A stretch of 19,504 nucleotides of DNA from Clostridia bacterium (GCA_017456465.1 JAFTJJ010000053.1:1-19504), one strand, 5' to 3'. Shown: positions 1 to 7,668, numbered from the stretch's first letter. Numbers and translations are program-made. Notes: generated from the sequence alone by a model not told the origin.

Positions 1-1
1 C

Positions 2-1612
2 ACTCAAAACAAAATGAAGGTCGTCAGTGTTTTTGAGTCGTGCAAAACTTATAAAAAAAATGAATTTCTCCAAAACACAAATCACCTTGAACGCGTATTT
101 TTGATTTCAAGCCTTTGTTCAAATGCCAACATAAACAGTGATGGGAAAATTGTTGGTGATTCGACAGAATGCGCACTTTGGGAATTTTCTTTGGAAAACA
201 ATTTCAACATCACAAAAACCAGAGAAAGTTTTAAAAGAATTTCAGAGCAACCTTTCAGTTCAGAAACAAAAAAAATGGTAACAATCAACACTCTTCAAAA
301 TGGGACTTATGCCTTTATCAAAGGAGCTTGTGACCTGTTGCTTGACAAATGCTCTTTTTTGAGAATCGACAACAAAATTGTTCCAATGACATCAAAATTA
401 AAATCTCAAATTTTGACTGCTCACAGTCAATTCACAAACCAAGCCCAACGTGTTTTGATGCTTGCCGAAAAGCCACTTTGTGAAAGTGAAGAGTTTTGTG
501 AAAAAGATTTGGTGTTTGTTGCTCTTGTTGGAATGATTGATCCACCAAGACCAGAGGTCTTTGATGCGATCAACAAATGCCACAAAGCAGGAATGAAGCC
601 AGTAATGATCACTGGCGACCACAAAGAAACAGCTTTTGCAATCGCAAAATCATTGAATATCGCAAAAACCATGAACGAAATCATCACGGGACAAGAACTT
701 GATGCAATTTCAGACACAGAACTCCCAAAACACGTCAACAAGTTTTCAGTTTTTGCGAGAGTAACGCCTGAACACAAATCGCGAATTGTCAGAGCCTTGA
801 AAGAACAAGGACATGTTGTTGCAATGACTGGTGATGGCGTCAACGATGCTCCATCAATCAAGCAAGCCGACATTGGCACATGCATGGGTTCTGGCACTGA
901 CGTCACAAAAAGCGTTTCTGATCTCATCATTACTGATGACAATTTTGCAACCATTGTTGTTGCTGTGTCTGAAGGGCGAACAATCTATAACAACATTCAA
1001 AAAACAATTCAGTTTTTGATCAGCACAAATGCAGTCGAAGTTCTTGGATTGTTTGTTGCTTCAATCATCATGCGTGACAGCGTTTTTTTAACCGCATCAC
1101 AAATTCTTTTCATTAATCTCATCACTGACAGTTTGCCTGCTTTTGCTCTTGGAATTGAGCCAGCAGAAAAAAATATCATGCAAAAACCACCCAGAAACTC
1201 AAAAGAATCAATATTCTCTGGAGAAATTGGAACTGCAATCATATATCAAGCATTTGTTCAAACTCTTGTGGTTCTCGTTCTCTTTGTTTGGGCATATCAC
1301 ACTTATGGAAATGCAACAGCAAACACCATGACATTCATTACTATTTGCTTAATGCAAATTCTCCATGCAATCAATTGCAAAACAAACAAAAGTATTTTTT
1401 CAATTAATCCTTTTGCAAACAAATTTTTCAACATAAGCTTTGTTGCCCTGCTTGCTTTGATTTTATCTGTCAGTCTCATTCCAGCATTCCAAACAGCATT
1501 CAATATTATTGCAATGAGCAATGTTCAATGGTGCATTGTGACACTTGCCAGCTTGTCAATTGTCCCACTAGTGGAAATATTTAAACTTATACTAAAACCC
1601 CAAAAGATCTGA
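2..1612 (+). CDS. Ca2+-type P-type ATPase (SERCA-like), 5'-truncated by window edge
   Basis: This is an ATP-driven cation pump, most likely exporting Ca2+ across the cytoplasmic membrane. The reading frame is open to the left edge and its first codons read TQNKMKV, which in P-type ATPases directly follows the phosphorylated DKTGTL motif. The catalytic Asp therefore lies just outside the window, and the Met codon at 14 is not the start. Counting from that Met: KGA nucleotide-binding motif at 103-105, TGD at 200-202, hinge motif TGDGVNDAP at 272-280, then a C-terminal block of about six membrane segments (roughly 328-525). M5 contains STNAVEVLG and M6 contains NLITDSLPA, matching the Asn, Glu, Thr and Asp Ca2+ ligands of SERCA M5 and M6. 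The substrate is inferred from those ligands; another divalent cation is possible. No terminator is visible after the stop. Confidence 0.93.
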   Translation, partial: TQNKMKVVSVFESCKTYKKNEFLQNTNHLERVFLISSLCSNANINSDGKIVGDSTECALWEFSLENNFNITKTRESFKRISEQPFSSETKKMVTINTLQNGTYAFIKGACDLLLDKCSFLRIDNKIVPMTSKLKSQILTAHSQFTNQAQRVLMLAEKPLCESEEFCEKDLVFVALVGMIDPPRPEVFDAINKCHKAGMKPVMITGDHKETAFAIAKSLNIAKTMNEIITGQELDAISDTELPKHVNKFSVFARVTPEHKSRIVRALKEQGHVVAMTGDGVNDAPSIKQADIGTCMGSGTDVTKSVSDLIITDDNFATIVVAVSEGRTIYNNIQKTIQFLISTNAVEVLGLFVASIIMRDSVFLTASQILFINLITDSLPAFALGIEPAEKNIMQKPPRNSKESIFSGEIGTAIIYQAFVQTLVVLVLFVWAYHTYGNATANTMTFITICLMQILHAINCKTNKSIFSINPFANKFFNISFVALLALILSVSLIPAFQTAFNIIAMSNVQWCIVTLASLSIVPLVEIFKLILKPQKI

Positions 1613-1618
1613 AATTAA

Positions 1619-1648
1619 TTGCCATCTTACTACATTATCTGCTATAAT
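1619..1648 (+). promoter_or_regulatory. sigma-A promoter of the GT8 gene
   Basis: TTGCCA at 1619-1624 and a perfect TATAAT at 1643-1648 are separated by 18 nt. The -35 box starts 6 nt after the stop of the ATPase gene. AGGAGA at 1660-1665 is the ribosome binding site of the next gene. Confidence 0.7.
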
Positions 1649-1671
1649 AAGACTTACTTAGGAGAAAGAAA

Positions 1672-2478
1672 ATGATACATATACTAAATGCTGGAAATTA
1701 CAAGGTTTTTGATGGATTGGTAATTACAACATTATCTCTCGTCAAACACACAAAAGAACCAATCCACATGATTTGCTTGACAATGGACCTGTCAGAAATG
1801 GATCCAAAGTATAAGCCTATTTCAAAAGAATGTGGTGACTACGTTGATGCCATATTGAAAAACGTTAACAAAAATAGTTATTTCGAACTTATTGATATAA
1901 CAAAGACATTTAAAGATGTTCTTGGTGATTGTTCAAATATGAAAACTATTTGCACACCTTACACATTACTTCGCCTTCTTGCCGACAAAATTGATCTTCC
2001 AGATAAATATATTTATCTCGACACCGATACAGTGATCAATCGAGATATTTCACTTTTGATTAATGAAGATGTTGAAGGTTATGAACTCGGTGTGGTCAGA
2101 GATGCATACCGAATCAGCAAGACTTATTTCAATGCTGGTGTGATGTTGGTGAATCACAGGGAATGTCTGAAAAGCGGTTTGTATGAAAAAGCTCGCCATT
2201 TGATCATACACAGAAAAATGTTATATGCAGATCAAGACGCTCTCAACAAATCATGCACAAAAAGAAAGATGTTGCCATTAATTTACAATTCAAAAGATAA
2301 ATATTATCCCGAAATCGTCGTTCATCATTTTTGCAATGTGAGAAAAAAAGGCAATTGGTTCAAACGCGTTAAGCCTTGGCATGTTGAACTTGTCAAAGAA
2401 CGCATCACTGCATACAATGACATTCTCGATGATTACATATTCAGAAAACAACAAAGTGATTGGCCTGTTAAGGATTAA
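1672..2478 (+). CDS. glycosyltransferase family 8 protein
   Basis: A 268-residue retaining glycosyltransferase of the GT8 (LgtC/glycogenin-like) fold, which transfers a sugar from a nucleotide-sugar donor. The N-terminal strand IHILNAGNYKVFDGL resembles the family's nucleotide-binding start. The metal-binding DxD motif is in YIYLDTDTVINRD (Asp117-Thr-Asp119). A later FNAGVMLVNHREC segment and the C-terminal HFCNVRKKGNWFK resemble the conserved FNAGVMLiN block and the HxxG/K-P-W region of the family. It has no signal peptide or membrane segment, so it probably acts in the cytoplasm on a surface glycan precursor; acceptor and sugar cannot be deduced. Its own promoter, SD and terminator make it a single-gene transcript. 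Confidence 0.9.
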   Translation: MIHILNAGNYKVFDGLVITTLSLVKHTKEPIHMICLTMDLSEMDPKYKPISKECGDYVDAILKNVNKNSYFELIDITKTFKDVLGDCSNMKTICTPYTLLRLLADKIDLPDKYIYLDTDTVINRDISLLINEDVEGYELGVVRDAYRISKTYFNAGVMLVNHRECLKSGLYEKARHLIIHRKMLYADQDALNKSCTKRKMLPLIYNSKDKYYPEIVVHHFCNVRKKGNWFKRVKPWHVELVKERITAYNDILDDYIFRKQQSDWPVKD

Positions 2479-2480
2479 AA

Positions 2481-2513
2481 AAAAAAGCATTTCATTTTCG
2501 AAATGCTTTTTTT
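2481..2513. terminator. bidirectional intrinsic terminator between convergent genes
   Basis: A 13-bp stem (2481-2493 with 2500-2512, core AGCATTTC/GAAATGCT) with a 6-nt loop has an A-tract on one side and a T-tract on the other. It can end both the GT8 gene on the plus strand and the 295-residue gene on the minus strand, whose stop is at 2521. Confidence 0.9.
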
Positions 2514-2520
2514 GTCTTCT

Positions 2521-3408
2521 CTATTCTATTGTCACAACAATTCCACTTTCTGTATATTCTGCTTGTCCAAGCAAATCAAGGCCTGATTGCAAAATATTCC
2601 CAAACTCATGTGTGAGTTTTTCAAGATCCATTTCATCTTCAACAGGGAAAATGAATGATATCAAAATATTCATTAATATTTCACTTTGCTCTGAATTTCG
2701 TCCATTTACACCAATGTTTCCTTCGCTATAAACCCATTCACCATCTGCAATTTCCAAGTGATAATCAAGAGTAATATAAATCGTTGAAGGAATCACCATA
2801 TCAAGCACAAACATTGAAGTTCCCATTTCTGATGCCATTTGTTCACGCACATCGGTTGTATCAAATTTTATGATTGCGTGAATGTTTGCGCTTTCTGGAT
2901 TGATCCCATCTCCAAGAATTTCTGGATTTATTGAGAGTTCCAAAATGTTGATTCCTATTGTGTTGATATATTCCAAATCTGGAAGTTTTCTTGCAAGAAT
3001 TCCAAGCCCAAGCATCTTGTCAAGTACCCCTGCAATTTCCTTGTCTGAAAATTCAAGCGTTAATGGCTTCTCCACACCATCTTTTTGCTTTCCCTCGGAA
3101 ATTGCATTATAATCAAGTTCCAAACTGTTTTCTTTTGATGGAAAAATATTTTTGAGCTTGTCTTCTGCTGTCTCAATATCAAGTTCTGTGAATCCGTTCT
3201 GAACAAGTTTGTTTTCGTCTGGTGAAGAATAAAGTGTGCTCATCATCCCAACAAGATCACTTATGTTGTAAATGCCATAATCACCAAAAAACCTTGGAAC
3301 AATTGCCTTGTCCAAGAGAAAAAAACCACCCACAAAAATACTTACAATAATAATTATTGTAATTGTAAATTTTATGGCAAATCCATTTCTTTTCTTTCTC
3401 AAAGCCAT
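2521..3408 (-). CDS. membrane-anchored protein of unknown function (295 aa)
   Basis: Family not recognised. A short basic N-terminus (MALRKKRNG) is followed by one strong hydrophobic segment at about residues 13-32 (rich in Ile/Val, no lipobox or clear cleavage site). The remaining ~260 residues are hydrophilic with alternating beta-like stretches, so the protein is probably anchored in the membrane with an extracytoplasmic domain. There are no cysteines or catalytic motifs I can name. The gene starts 4 nt after the stop of the 42-codon gene at 3413-3541, whose 3' end also supplies the only purine-rich sequence before the start (GAAGTAGAGAA), so its translation is probably coupled. It could be a cell-envelope or lipid-binding protein, but that is a guess. 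Confidence 0.8.
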   Translation of the reverse strand: MALRKKRNGFAIKFTITIIIIVSIFVGGFFLLDKAIVPRFFGDYGIYNISDLVGMMSTLYSSPDENKLVQNGFTELDIETAEDKLKNIFPSKENSLELDYNAISEGKQKDGVEKPLTLEFSDKEIAGVLDKMLGLGILARKLPDLEYINTIGINILELSINPEILGDGINPESANIHAIIKFDTTDVREQMASEMGTSMFVLDMVIPSTIYITLDYHLEIADGEWVYSEGNIGVNGRNSEQSEILMNILISFIFPVEDEMDLEKLTHEFGNILQSGLDLLGQAEYTESGIVVTIE

Positions 3409-3412
3409 TTCT

Positions 3413-3541
3413 CTACTTCATTCCCGTTGTAATGTTCTCAGTAATTATTCCTCGAAAAATTAAGTAGAGAGCCAGAATGCCAAACAACACCAAAAAGATG
3501 AATTTTAAAATTCCCATTCCCCTTTTCTTAAAAATTCCCAT
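3413..3541 (-). CDS. small single-pass membrane protein (42 aa)
   Basis: A 42-codon reading frame beginning MGIFKKRGMGILKF and ending NITTGMK. It has a basic N-terminus and one hydrophobic segment at about residues 11-31. Support for it being real: GGAG lies 7 nt before the ATG, a perfect sigma-A promoter lies just upstream (3561-3589), and its stop is 4 nt before the start of the 295-residue membrane protein. Both proteins share the layout of a short Lys/Arg-rich start followed by a long aliphatic helix, which suggests they work at the same membrane, perhaps as partners. The alternative is that it only serves as a translated leader that feeds ribosomes to the next gene. Confidence 0.72.
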   Translation of the reverse strand: MGIFKKRGMGILKFIFLVLFGILALYLIFRGIITENITTGMK

Positions 3542-3560
3542 ACCTAATCTCCGTACCTAC

Positions 3561-3589
3561 ATTATATAATTATTAATGGTGGTTGTCAA
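3561..3589 (-). promoter_or_regulatory. consensus sigma-A promoter for the 42-aa / 295-aa operon
   Basis: On the minus strand TTGACA (3589-3584) and TATAAT (3566-3561) are separated by exactly 17 nt, a full consensus match. The -35 box begins 7 nt after the tilS stop, so this promoter separates the operon from tilS although no terminator is visible between them. Confidence 0.85.
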
Positions 3590-3596
3590 ACAAAGC

Positions 3597-4943
3597 TTAA
3601 TCACAATTATCGTTTTTTTGAACAATTGACAACTGACCAAATCTTGTCGTCCCATCAGTAATTTTAATATTGTCTGAGATTTCTCCACCAACAATCAAAA
3701 GAACACGACAATCTTTTGCAAGCACAAACAATGAATTTCTCACCGAATGTGACACCTTCTTGTCTGTTAAATAATCAGAGAGAGACTTTTCACCTGACCC
3801 AAATCGTTTGAACTTGTCTCCTGTTTTTCGCTGCCTAAAAACAGCTGATGACGGAATACTGTCAAGATCAAAATATAAATTACCATCACCAAAGCAAACT
3901 TCATCCGCTGAAACTTCCTTGATCATCACCATCAAATCATCAGATAATTCAATGTTTCCAATATGATAATTTTTATTTGTTATTTGTATTTTTTTGTTAT
4001 CATTATTTGTAAATTTTACATTATTATATTCTTTTATTGCAAAAATGCCATATGGCAAACAAATTGTCGTACCGTTTTTCATCTGAGACAAGTCTTTGAT
4101 CATTTGAACATGTCTCTGTTCAAAATCTGCAAAAATATCAAAATTCTTCATGATTTGTCTCAAAATTCTTGAATATACAGCAGAATGTTGATCAAAAATA
4201 TTCACATCTACCACAAAGCCATCTTCAACCTGCTTAATCACTGAATAATCAATTGTGCTTTGAATGTAAGTCTCATCTTGCTCGGCGAATGCAGCAAACT
4301 TACACAAATTTGCTTCAACGCCTGAATAAATTCTTTTCAATCGAGGCAAAACTTCGTGTCTTACGAAATTTCTTGCATAGACAATTTCTTTATTTGATGA
4401 GTCTTCATGATATCGTACCTTATGTTTTTGTGCATATTCATAAATTTCTTCTTTTGAAACACCAAGTAACGGTCTCAAACAATTGAAGGTCTCTCGAATA
4501 CCGACAGCTCCGGCAAGACCGCTTCCTCTTGCGATATGCATAAGAACCGTTTCAGCTTGATCTCCAGCATTGTGTGCAAAAATAACATAATCGAAATTGC
4601 CGTCATTTGCGAATTGCCAAATTGCAGCAAGCCGCAAATTCCTTGCAGACTCTTCAATCGTTTGTTTTTGGTCCAATTTATTGCTCATCACATCAATACT
4701 TTTGATTGTTGCTTTGAATCCCAATTTCTGTGAAACACTCAGGACAAGTTCAGCATCGGAGTTGCTTTCATCGCCTCTAAGATTGTGGTTAATGTGAATG
4801 ACTTCTGCATAAAACTTACAACTTGTTCTGGCTTTCGAAACACAATCAAGCAAAACCATTGAATCAACTCCACCAGAAACAGCCAAAAGAATTCTTTTGG
4901 CATTGATTGTTTGCAAGAAATTTGGTGTGAGAAATGTTTTCAT
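3597..4943 (-). CDS. tilS: tRNA(Ile)-lysidine synthase
   Basis: This enzyme converts C34 of tRNA-Ile2 (anticodon CAU) to lysidine, using ATP and lysine, so that the tRNA reads AUA and is charged with isoleucine. The N-terminal PP-loop SGGVDS is at residues 23-28 after the strand RILLAV. HINHNLRGDESN and ARNLRLAAIW follow, both typical of TilS, then FAHNAGDQAETVLMHIARGSGL and ARNFVRHEVLPRL. The C-terminal part includes FRQRKTGDKFKRFG and SLSDYLTDKKVS, matching the TilS C-terminal tRNA-binding domain. The 448-residue length is normal for the full-length type. AGAGG precedes the start. It sits 59 nt downstream of spoIIE on the same strand, a pairing also seen in Bacillus and Clostridia. Confidence 0.97.
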   Translation of the reverse strand: MKTFLTPNFLQTINAKRILLAVSGGVDSMVLLDCVSKARTSCKFYAEVIHINHNLRGDESNSDAELVLSVSQKLGFKATIKSIDVMSNKLDQKQTIEESARNLRLAAIWQFANDGNFDYVIFAHNAGDQAETVLMHIARGSGLAGAVGIRETFNCLRPLLGVSKEEIYEYAQKHKVRYHEDSSNKEIVYARNFVRHEVLPRLKRIYSGVEANLCKFAAFAEQDETYIQSTIDYSVIKQVEDGFVVDVNIFDQHSAVYSRILRQIMKNFDIFADFEQRHVQMIKDLSQMKNGTTICLPYGIFAIKEYNNVKFTNNDNKKIQITNKNYHIGNIELSDDLMVMIKEVSADEVCFGDGNLYFDLDSIPSSAVFRQRKTGDKFKRFGSGEKSLSDYLTDKKVSHSVRNSLFVLAKDCRVLLIVGGEISDNIKITDGTTRFGQLSIVQKNDNCD

Positions 4944-4960
4944 AATAACCTCTTGCCAGT

Positions 4961-4966
4961 ATTATA
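4961..4966 (-). promoter_or_regulatory. possible -10 element for tilS
   Basis: A TATAAT on the minus strand lies 18 nt upstream of the tilS start, in the short gap after spoIIE. No convincing -35 box is present at the right distance, so tilS may equally be transcribed with spoIIE. Confidence 0.3.
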
Positions 4967-5002
4967 CAGCTTTTTTGTGTGTTTGACTATAGTTTTCACA
5001 AA

Positions 5003-7342
5003 CTATTTTTGAATCATTTTGATCACAAGCACTGTCATGTCATCTTTTTCTCCACGTCTTCTTGCAAACGCCTCTTCCATGATGCTGTCAGCAAGAAGTT
5101 GGGGACTTGAAATTCTCTCACTGTTTACAAAGTTCAAAAACGCTTCGGGTGATGAAAAACTGTCAACAATTCCATCCGAAGCAATCACAACAATATCTTG
5201 ATTCTCAGCATAAATTGTTTCGGCTGTTGGTGAAATTTGACCAATTATACCAAGAGGCAAACTTTCGCATTCAATAAGTCTGCTTTTTTGACACCCCTTG
5301 ATTACACTCACACTTGCTCCAATTTTAATAAAATCAATCCTTCCACTTTCTGCATCAATAATTGCCGCATCCAAACATGCGAAATTTTCATCCCCTGCTG
5401 GCAGCAAAAGTTTGTTTACGCTGTCAATAATCGTGTCCGATGCAAAACCCGCTCTGTAAAAATTTTCAATAAGTGAAATTGTGGCAACACTAATTGCTTG
5501 TGCACTTTTTCCACTACCCATTCCGTCAGAAATTGCATAAAGATACTTGTTACCACTTATCTTTGTCACTGTGTAACTGTCACCAGAATCCGCACCACAC
5601 TCCTTTGATACGGTCGAAATTCCTGAAACCAGTTCAAAATTTCCACACGGTTTTGCGACCAAAATGGAAAATCCGGCAATATCACACATCTTTCTTTCAA
5701 CAATCGAAAATTTCATAGAAAAAAGTTTATTCATGCAAAATGTCAGATTTGGATTAAGCACATCTGCATTTTCGATCAAAACAACAATCGAATCAATACC
5801 AGAATTTCCACACAAACACATAACCTCACAAATCTTTACTTCATGGAATAACAGTTCATCATATAAATCAGCCGATTTTTCATCATCGAATTTCAAGTTT
5901 CTTGAGTAGTTCCTTGCAAGTTTTTCAAGGAGCTGAGCTGTCGCTTCAAGCTGATTTGCAACTTGCAAATTTGATTTGTCCTTTTCTTTGGTTTCTTCAA
6001 CAAGAAAATTAAATCCCGAGATCACAGCGTTTGCACATGACACAACGCTTTGGATTTTCACACACTCACTGCCAATCAAACTTGGCACGTCCACCAGAGA
6101 AACTTTGCCTTTATTCACTCCTGCATGCACCATCACTTTGTAAGCTGACGCCATGTCGAGTTCACCAGCATGACATCTTTTATAATTTTCACAATTCCTA
6201 CAGGTTTTTTTAATAACCTCTGGCACAATTACATCCACTGCTGAAACCTTGTCAATTGGTCCAATCAAAAGTGTTTTGTAAACACTTTCCATTTGGGAAA
6301 AAACTTTTGACATGTCAAGAATTTTGTCCCTGACGTCTTTTTCTGTAATCACTCTTGCATAATTTTCAATAATGCCAACTTTTTTTCCAAACATGCAATT
6401 AAGTTTTTTAATGACTTTTTCTGGAATCAATACACCGGCCAAAAGCCCCACGAAAACTGGGGCAATTGCCCAAAAATCGTATCCTCCATAAGCATTCAAA
6501 AAACACCCAATTGCAACGTCACTTGCAAACACCATGATTGCCACAAAAAGTCTTTTGTTGGTTGAAAAAGTTGTCATCACAACTGTCCACACGCAAAAAA
6601 TTGCCATTGCTGACACCGATGATGATGACAAGCCAATCCCCACGCCTGCAAGAACTGAAGCAGTAATGATCACACTTGCAGATGTAATTCTGCTGCCAAT
6701 AAAAAACAAGAAAATACAAAACAAAATTGTGCAGTTAAACTTTAAAATCATCAAATTTGCCATTCCAGAAAAACCAGCAACAACCGTGACAGCGTGACAA
6801 ATTTTTTCATCAATAGTAAAACGAAGTTTTTTCCCTCTTTTGATCAAAGCGCCAAGTGACACAAAAAAAACAAAGTAAGCCACAAATCCAACAAGAACCT
6901 CAACGGCTGTGATTAAAATCTCTTCAGCTGAACCAAGACCAAAATAAACTTTTGCACTTTGACTCACCAGCATTACAAGAGATATCACATATGATGGGAA
7001 ACTTTTCCTTGTAAACTTTTGTAAAACAAAAATAAAAACCATACCAACAGACACGCAAAAATTAATTACAAATCCAACAATTGAAAAATCAAGAATCATT
7101 GATGAAGCGAAATAATATATTGCAATGAGCAGTGGATTTCTCTTACAAGCAACCAAAGCAAAAGAAAATGCAACCCCGAAAGGGAAAATAACACCCAACA
7201 CGCACGCCCTGCACATGATTAGTACAGACAAAAAAATTATGATCTGACGAACCAACTGGTTTCCATTTAACCTTTTCATATAATCATTATAAAAAAATGA
7301 ACCATTACTATGTAACTCAAAATTAGTGGTTTTTGTATTCAT
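5003..7342 (-). CDS. spoIIE: stage II sporulation protein E (membrane PP2C phosphatase)
   Basis: SpoIIE dephosphorylates SpoIIAA in the forespore, which releases sigma-F, and it also works at the polar septum. The first ~315 residues contain about ten hydrophobic segments, followed by a cytoplasmic linker with a Cys-rich patch (KKTCRNCENYKRCH). The PP2C domain starts near residue 585 (DSGDS). The metal ligands are visible: DGMGSG with Asp606, ASDG with Asp723, and the final EKDDM with Asp767/768. The 779 residues are slightly fewer than in B. subtilis. Start: an in-frame stop lies just before the ATG at 7342. That ATG has no SD, nor does the next one at 7279 (MKRLNGNQ), which has TATAAT 6 nt upstream, so either may be used. 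The neighbouring tilS and the upstream divergent tRNA region fit the arrangement known from Bacillus. Confidence 0.95.
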   Translation of the reverse strand: MNTKTTNFELHSNGSFFYNDYMKRLNGNQLVRQIIIFLSVLIMCRACVLGVIFPFGVAFSFALVACKRNPLLIAIYYFASSMILDFSIVGFVINFCVSVGMVFIFVLQKFTRKSFPSYVISLVMLVSQSAKVYFGLGSAEEILITAVEVLVGFVAYFVFFVSLGALIKRGKKLRFTIDEKICHAVTVVAGFSGMANLMILKFNCTILFCIFLFFIGSRITSASVIITASVLAGVGIGLSSSSVSAMAIFCVWTVVMTTFSTNKRLFVAIMVFASDVAIGCFLNAYGGYDFWAIAPVFVGLLAGVLIPEKVIKKLNCMFGKKVGIIENYARVITEKDVRDKILDMSKVFSQMESVYKTLLIGPIDKVSAVDVIVPEVIKKTCRNCENYKRCHAGELDMASAYKVMVHAGVNKGKVSLVDVPSLIGSECVKIQSVVSCANAVISGFNFLVEETKEKDKSNLQVANQLEATAQLLEKLARNYSRNLKFDDEKSADLYDELLFHEVKICEVMCLCGNSGIDSIVVLIENADVLNPNLTFCMNKLFSMKFSIVERKMCDIAGFSILVAKPCGNFELVSGISTVSKECGADSGDSYTVTKISGNKYLYAISDGMGSGKSAQAISVATISLIENFYRAGFASDTIIDSVNKLLLPAGDENFACLDAAIIDAESGRIDFIKIGASVSVIKGCQKSRLIECESLPLGIIGQISPTAETIYAENQDIVVIASDGIVDSFSSPEAFLNFVNSERISSPQLLADSIMEEAFARRRGEKDDMTVLVIKMIQK
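7286..7291 (-). promoter_or_regulatory. candidate spoIIE -10 element
   Basis: Minus-strand TATAAT (7291-7286) is followed by 6 nt and the ATG at 7279. If used, the transcript would start at or beside that ATG. No standard -35 exists at 17 nt; GTTACA and TTGAGT lie further upstream. This recalls the long spacing of the Spo0A-activated spoIIE promoter in B. subtilis, but it is only a candidate. Confidence 0.3.
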
Positions 7343-7350
7343 TTGTCAAA
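7342..7350 (+). promoter_or_regulatory. candidate Spo0A box upstream of spoIIE
   Basis: TTTGTCAAA is a 9/9 match to the published 0A-box consensus TTTGTCRAA. A second, 8/9 match (TTTGTCAAT on the minus strand) is at 7390-7398. spoIIE is a classic Spo0A~P target, so boxes here are expected, but such AT-rich words also occur by chance and resemble -35 boxes. Confidence 0.4.
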
Positions 7351-7390
7351 AAAACAAAAACAAAATAAAAAATATTGTCTTTCAAAAATA

Positions 7391-7419
7391 TTGACAAATT
7401 GAACTTTAGCAATTATACT
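7391..7419 (+). promoter_or_regulatory. sigma-A promoter of the tRNA-Arg array
   Basis: TTGACA at 7391-7396 and TATACT at 7414-7419 are spaced by 17 nt, and the first tRNA-like unit starts 20 nt after the -10. The -35 overlaps a minus-strand Spo0A-box-like word, and the -10 region contains a minus-strand TATAAT (7417-7412), so divergent control with spoIIE is possible. Confidence 0.8.
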
Positions 7420-7439
7420 ATATCTCGTGAATCAGATGT

Positions 7440-7531
7440 GTGTCATCGTGCGAACTGAATAGATCGTTGGTCCATACCAGCCAAAGGTCAGAAGTTCAGA
7501 CTTTTGAAAAAAGTCGTAATCTCTTTGGCAC
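7440..7531 (+). pseudogene. degenerate tRNA-Arg-like unit with hairpin in its T loop (unit A)
   Basis: This aligns along its whole length with the intact tRNA-Arg 114 nt downstream. The acceptor strands GTGTCAT / TTGGCAC pair at 6 of 7 positions, D-arm residues are partly kept (CTGAATAGATCG), and the anticodon stem TTGGT/GCCAA survives, but with an 8-nt loop lacking U33. The AGGTC variable loop and AAGTTC...AATCTCTT T-arm are also present. The T loop is interrupted by ~20 nt containing the hairpin GACTTTTGAAAAAAGTC (7499-7515). No CCA is encoded and no terminator follows. It lies between the promoter and the real tRNA, so it is probably in the same precursor transcript. It is unlikely to be a decoding tRNA. 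Confidence 0.75.
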
Positions 7532-7553
7532 ATAAAAGCAACTTAATACATAT

Positions 7554-7630
7554 GTGCCATTAGCTCAGCTGGATAGAGCGTTGGTCTACGGAACCAAAGG
7601 TCAGGAGTTCGAATCTCTTATGGCACGCCA
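7554..7630 (+). tRNA. tRNA-Arg (anticodon ACG)
   Basis: A complete cloverleaf: acceptor GTGCCAT/ATGGCAC, D-stem GCTC/GAGC, perfect anticodon stem TTGGT/ACCAA with loop CTACGGA (anticodon ACG at 7588-7590), 5-nt variable loop, T-arm AGGAG-TTCGAAT-CTCTT (one G-U pair), discriminator G and encoded CCA. The A34 would be edited to inosine by TadA to read CGU, CGC and CGA. An intrinsic terminator follows 8 nt after the CCA. Confidence 0.96.
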
Positions 7631-7638
7631 AACATATA

Positions 7639-7668
7639 CCCATGACATCCTGTCATGGGTTTTGTTTT
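7639..7668 (+). terminator. intrinsic terminator after tRNA-Arg
   Basis: Perfect 9-bp stem CCCATGACA/TGTCATGGG with loop TCC, followed by TTTTGTTTT. The first base of the next tRNA-like unit follows the T-tract directly. Confidence 0.9.

Noticed and set aside
427..954. A 175-codon minus-strand frame inside the P-type ATPase.
   Set aside because: It is a shadow of a gene with clear motifs on the plus strand; no SD or promoter.
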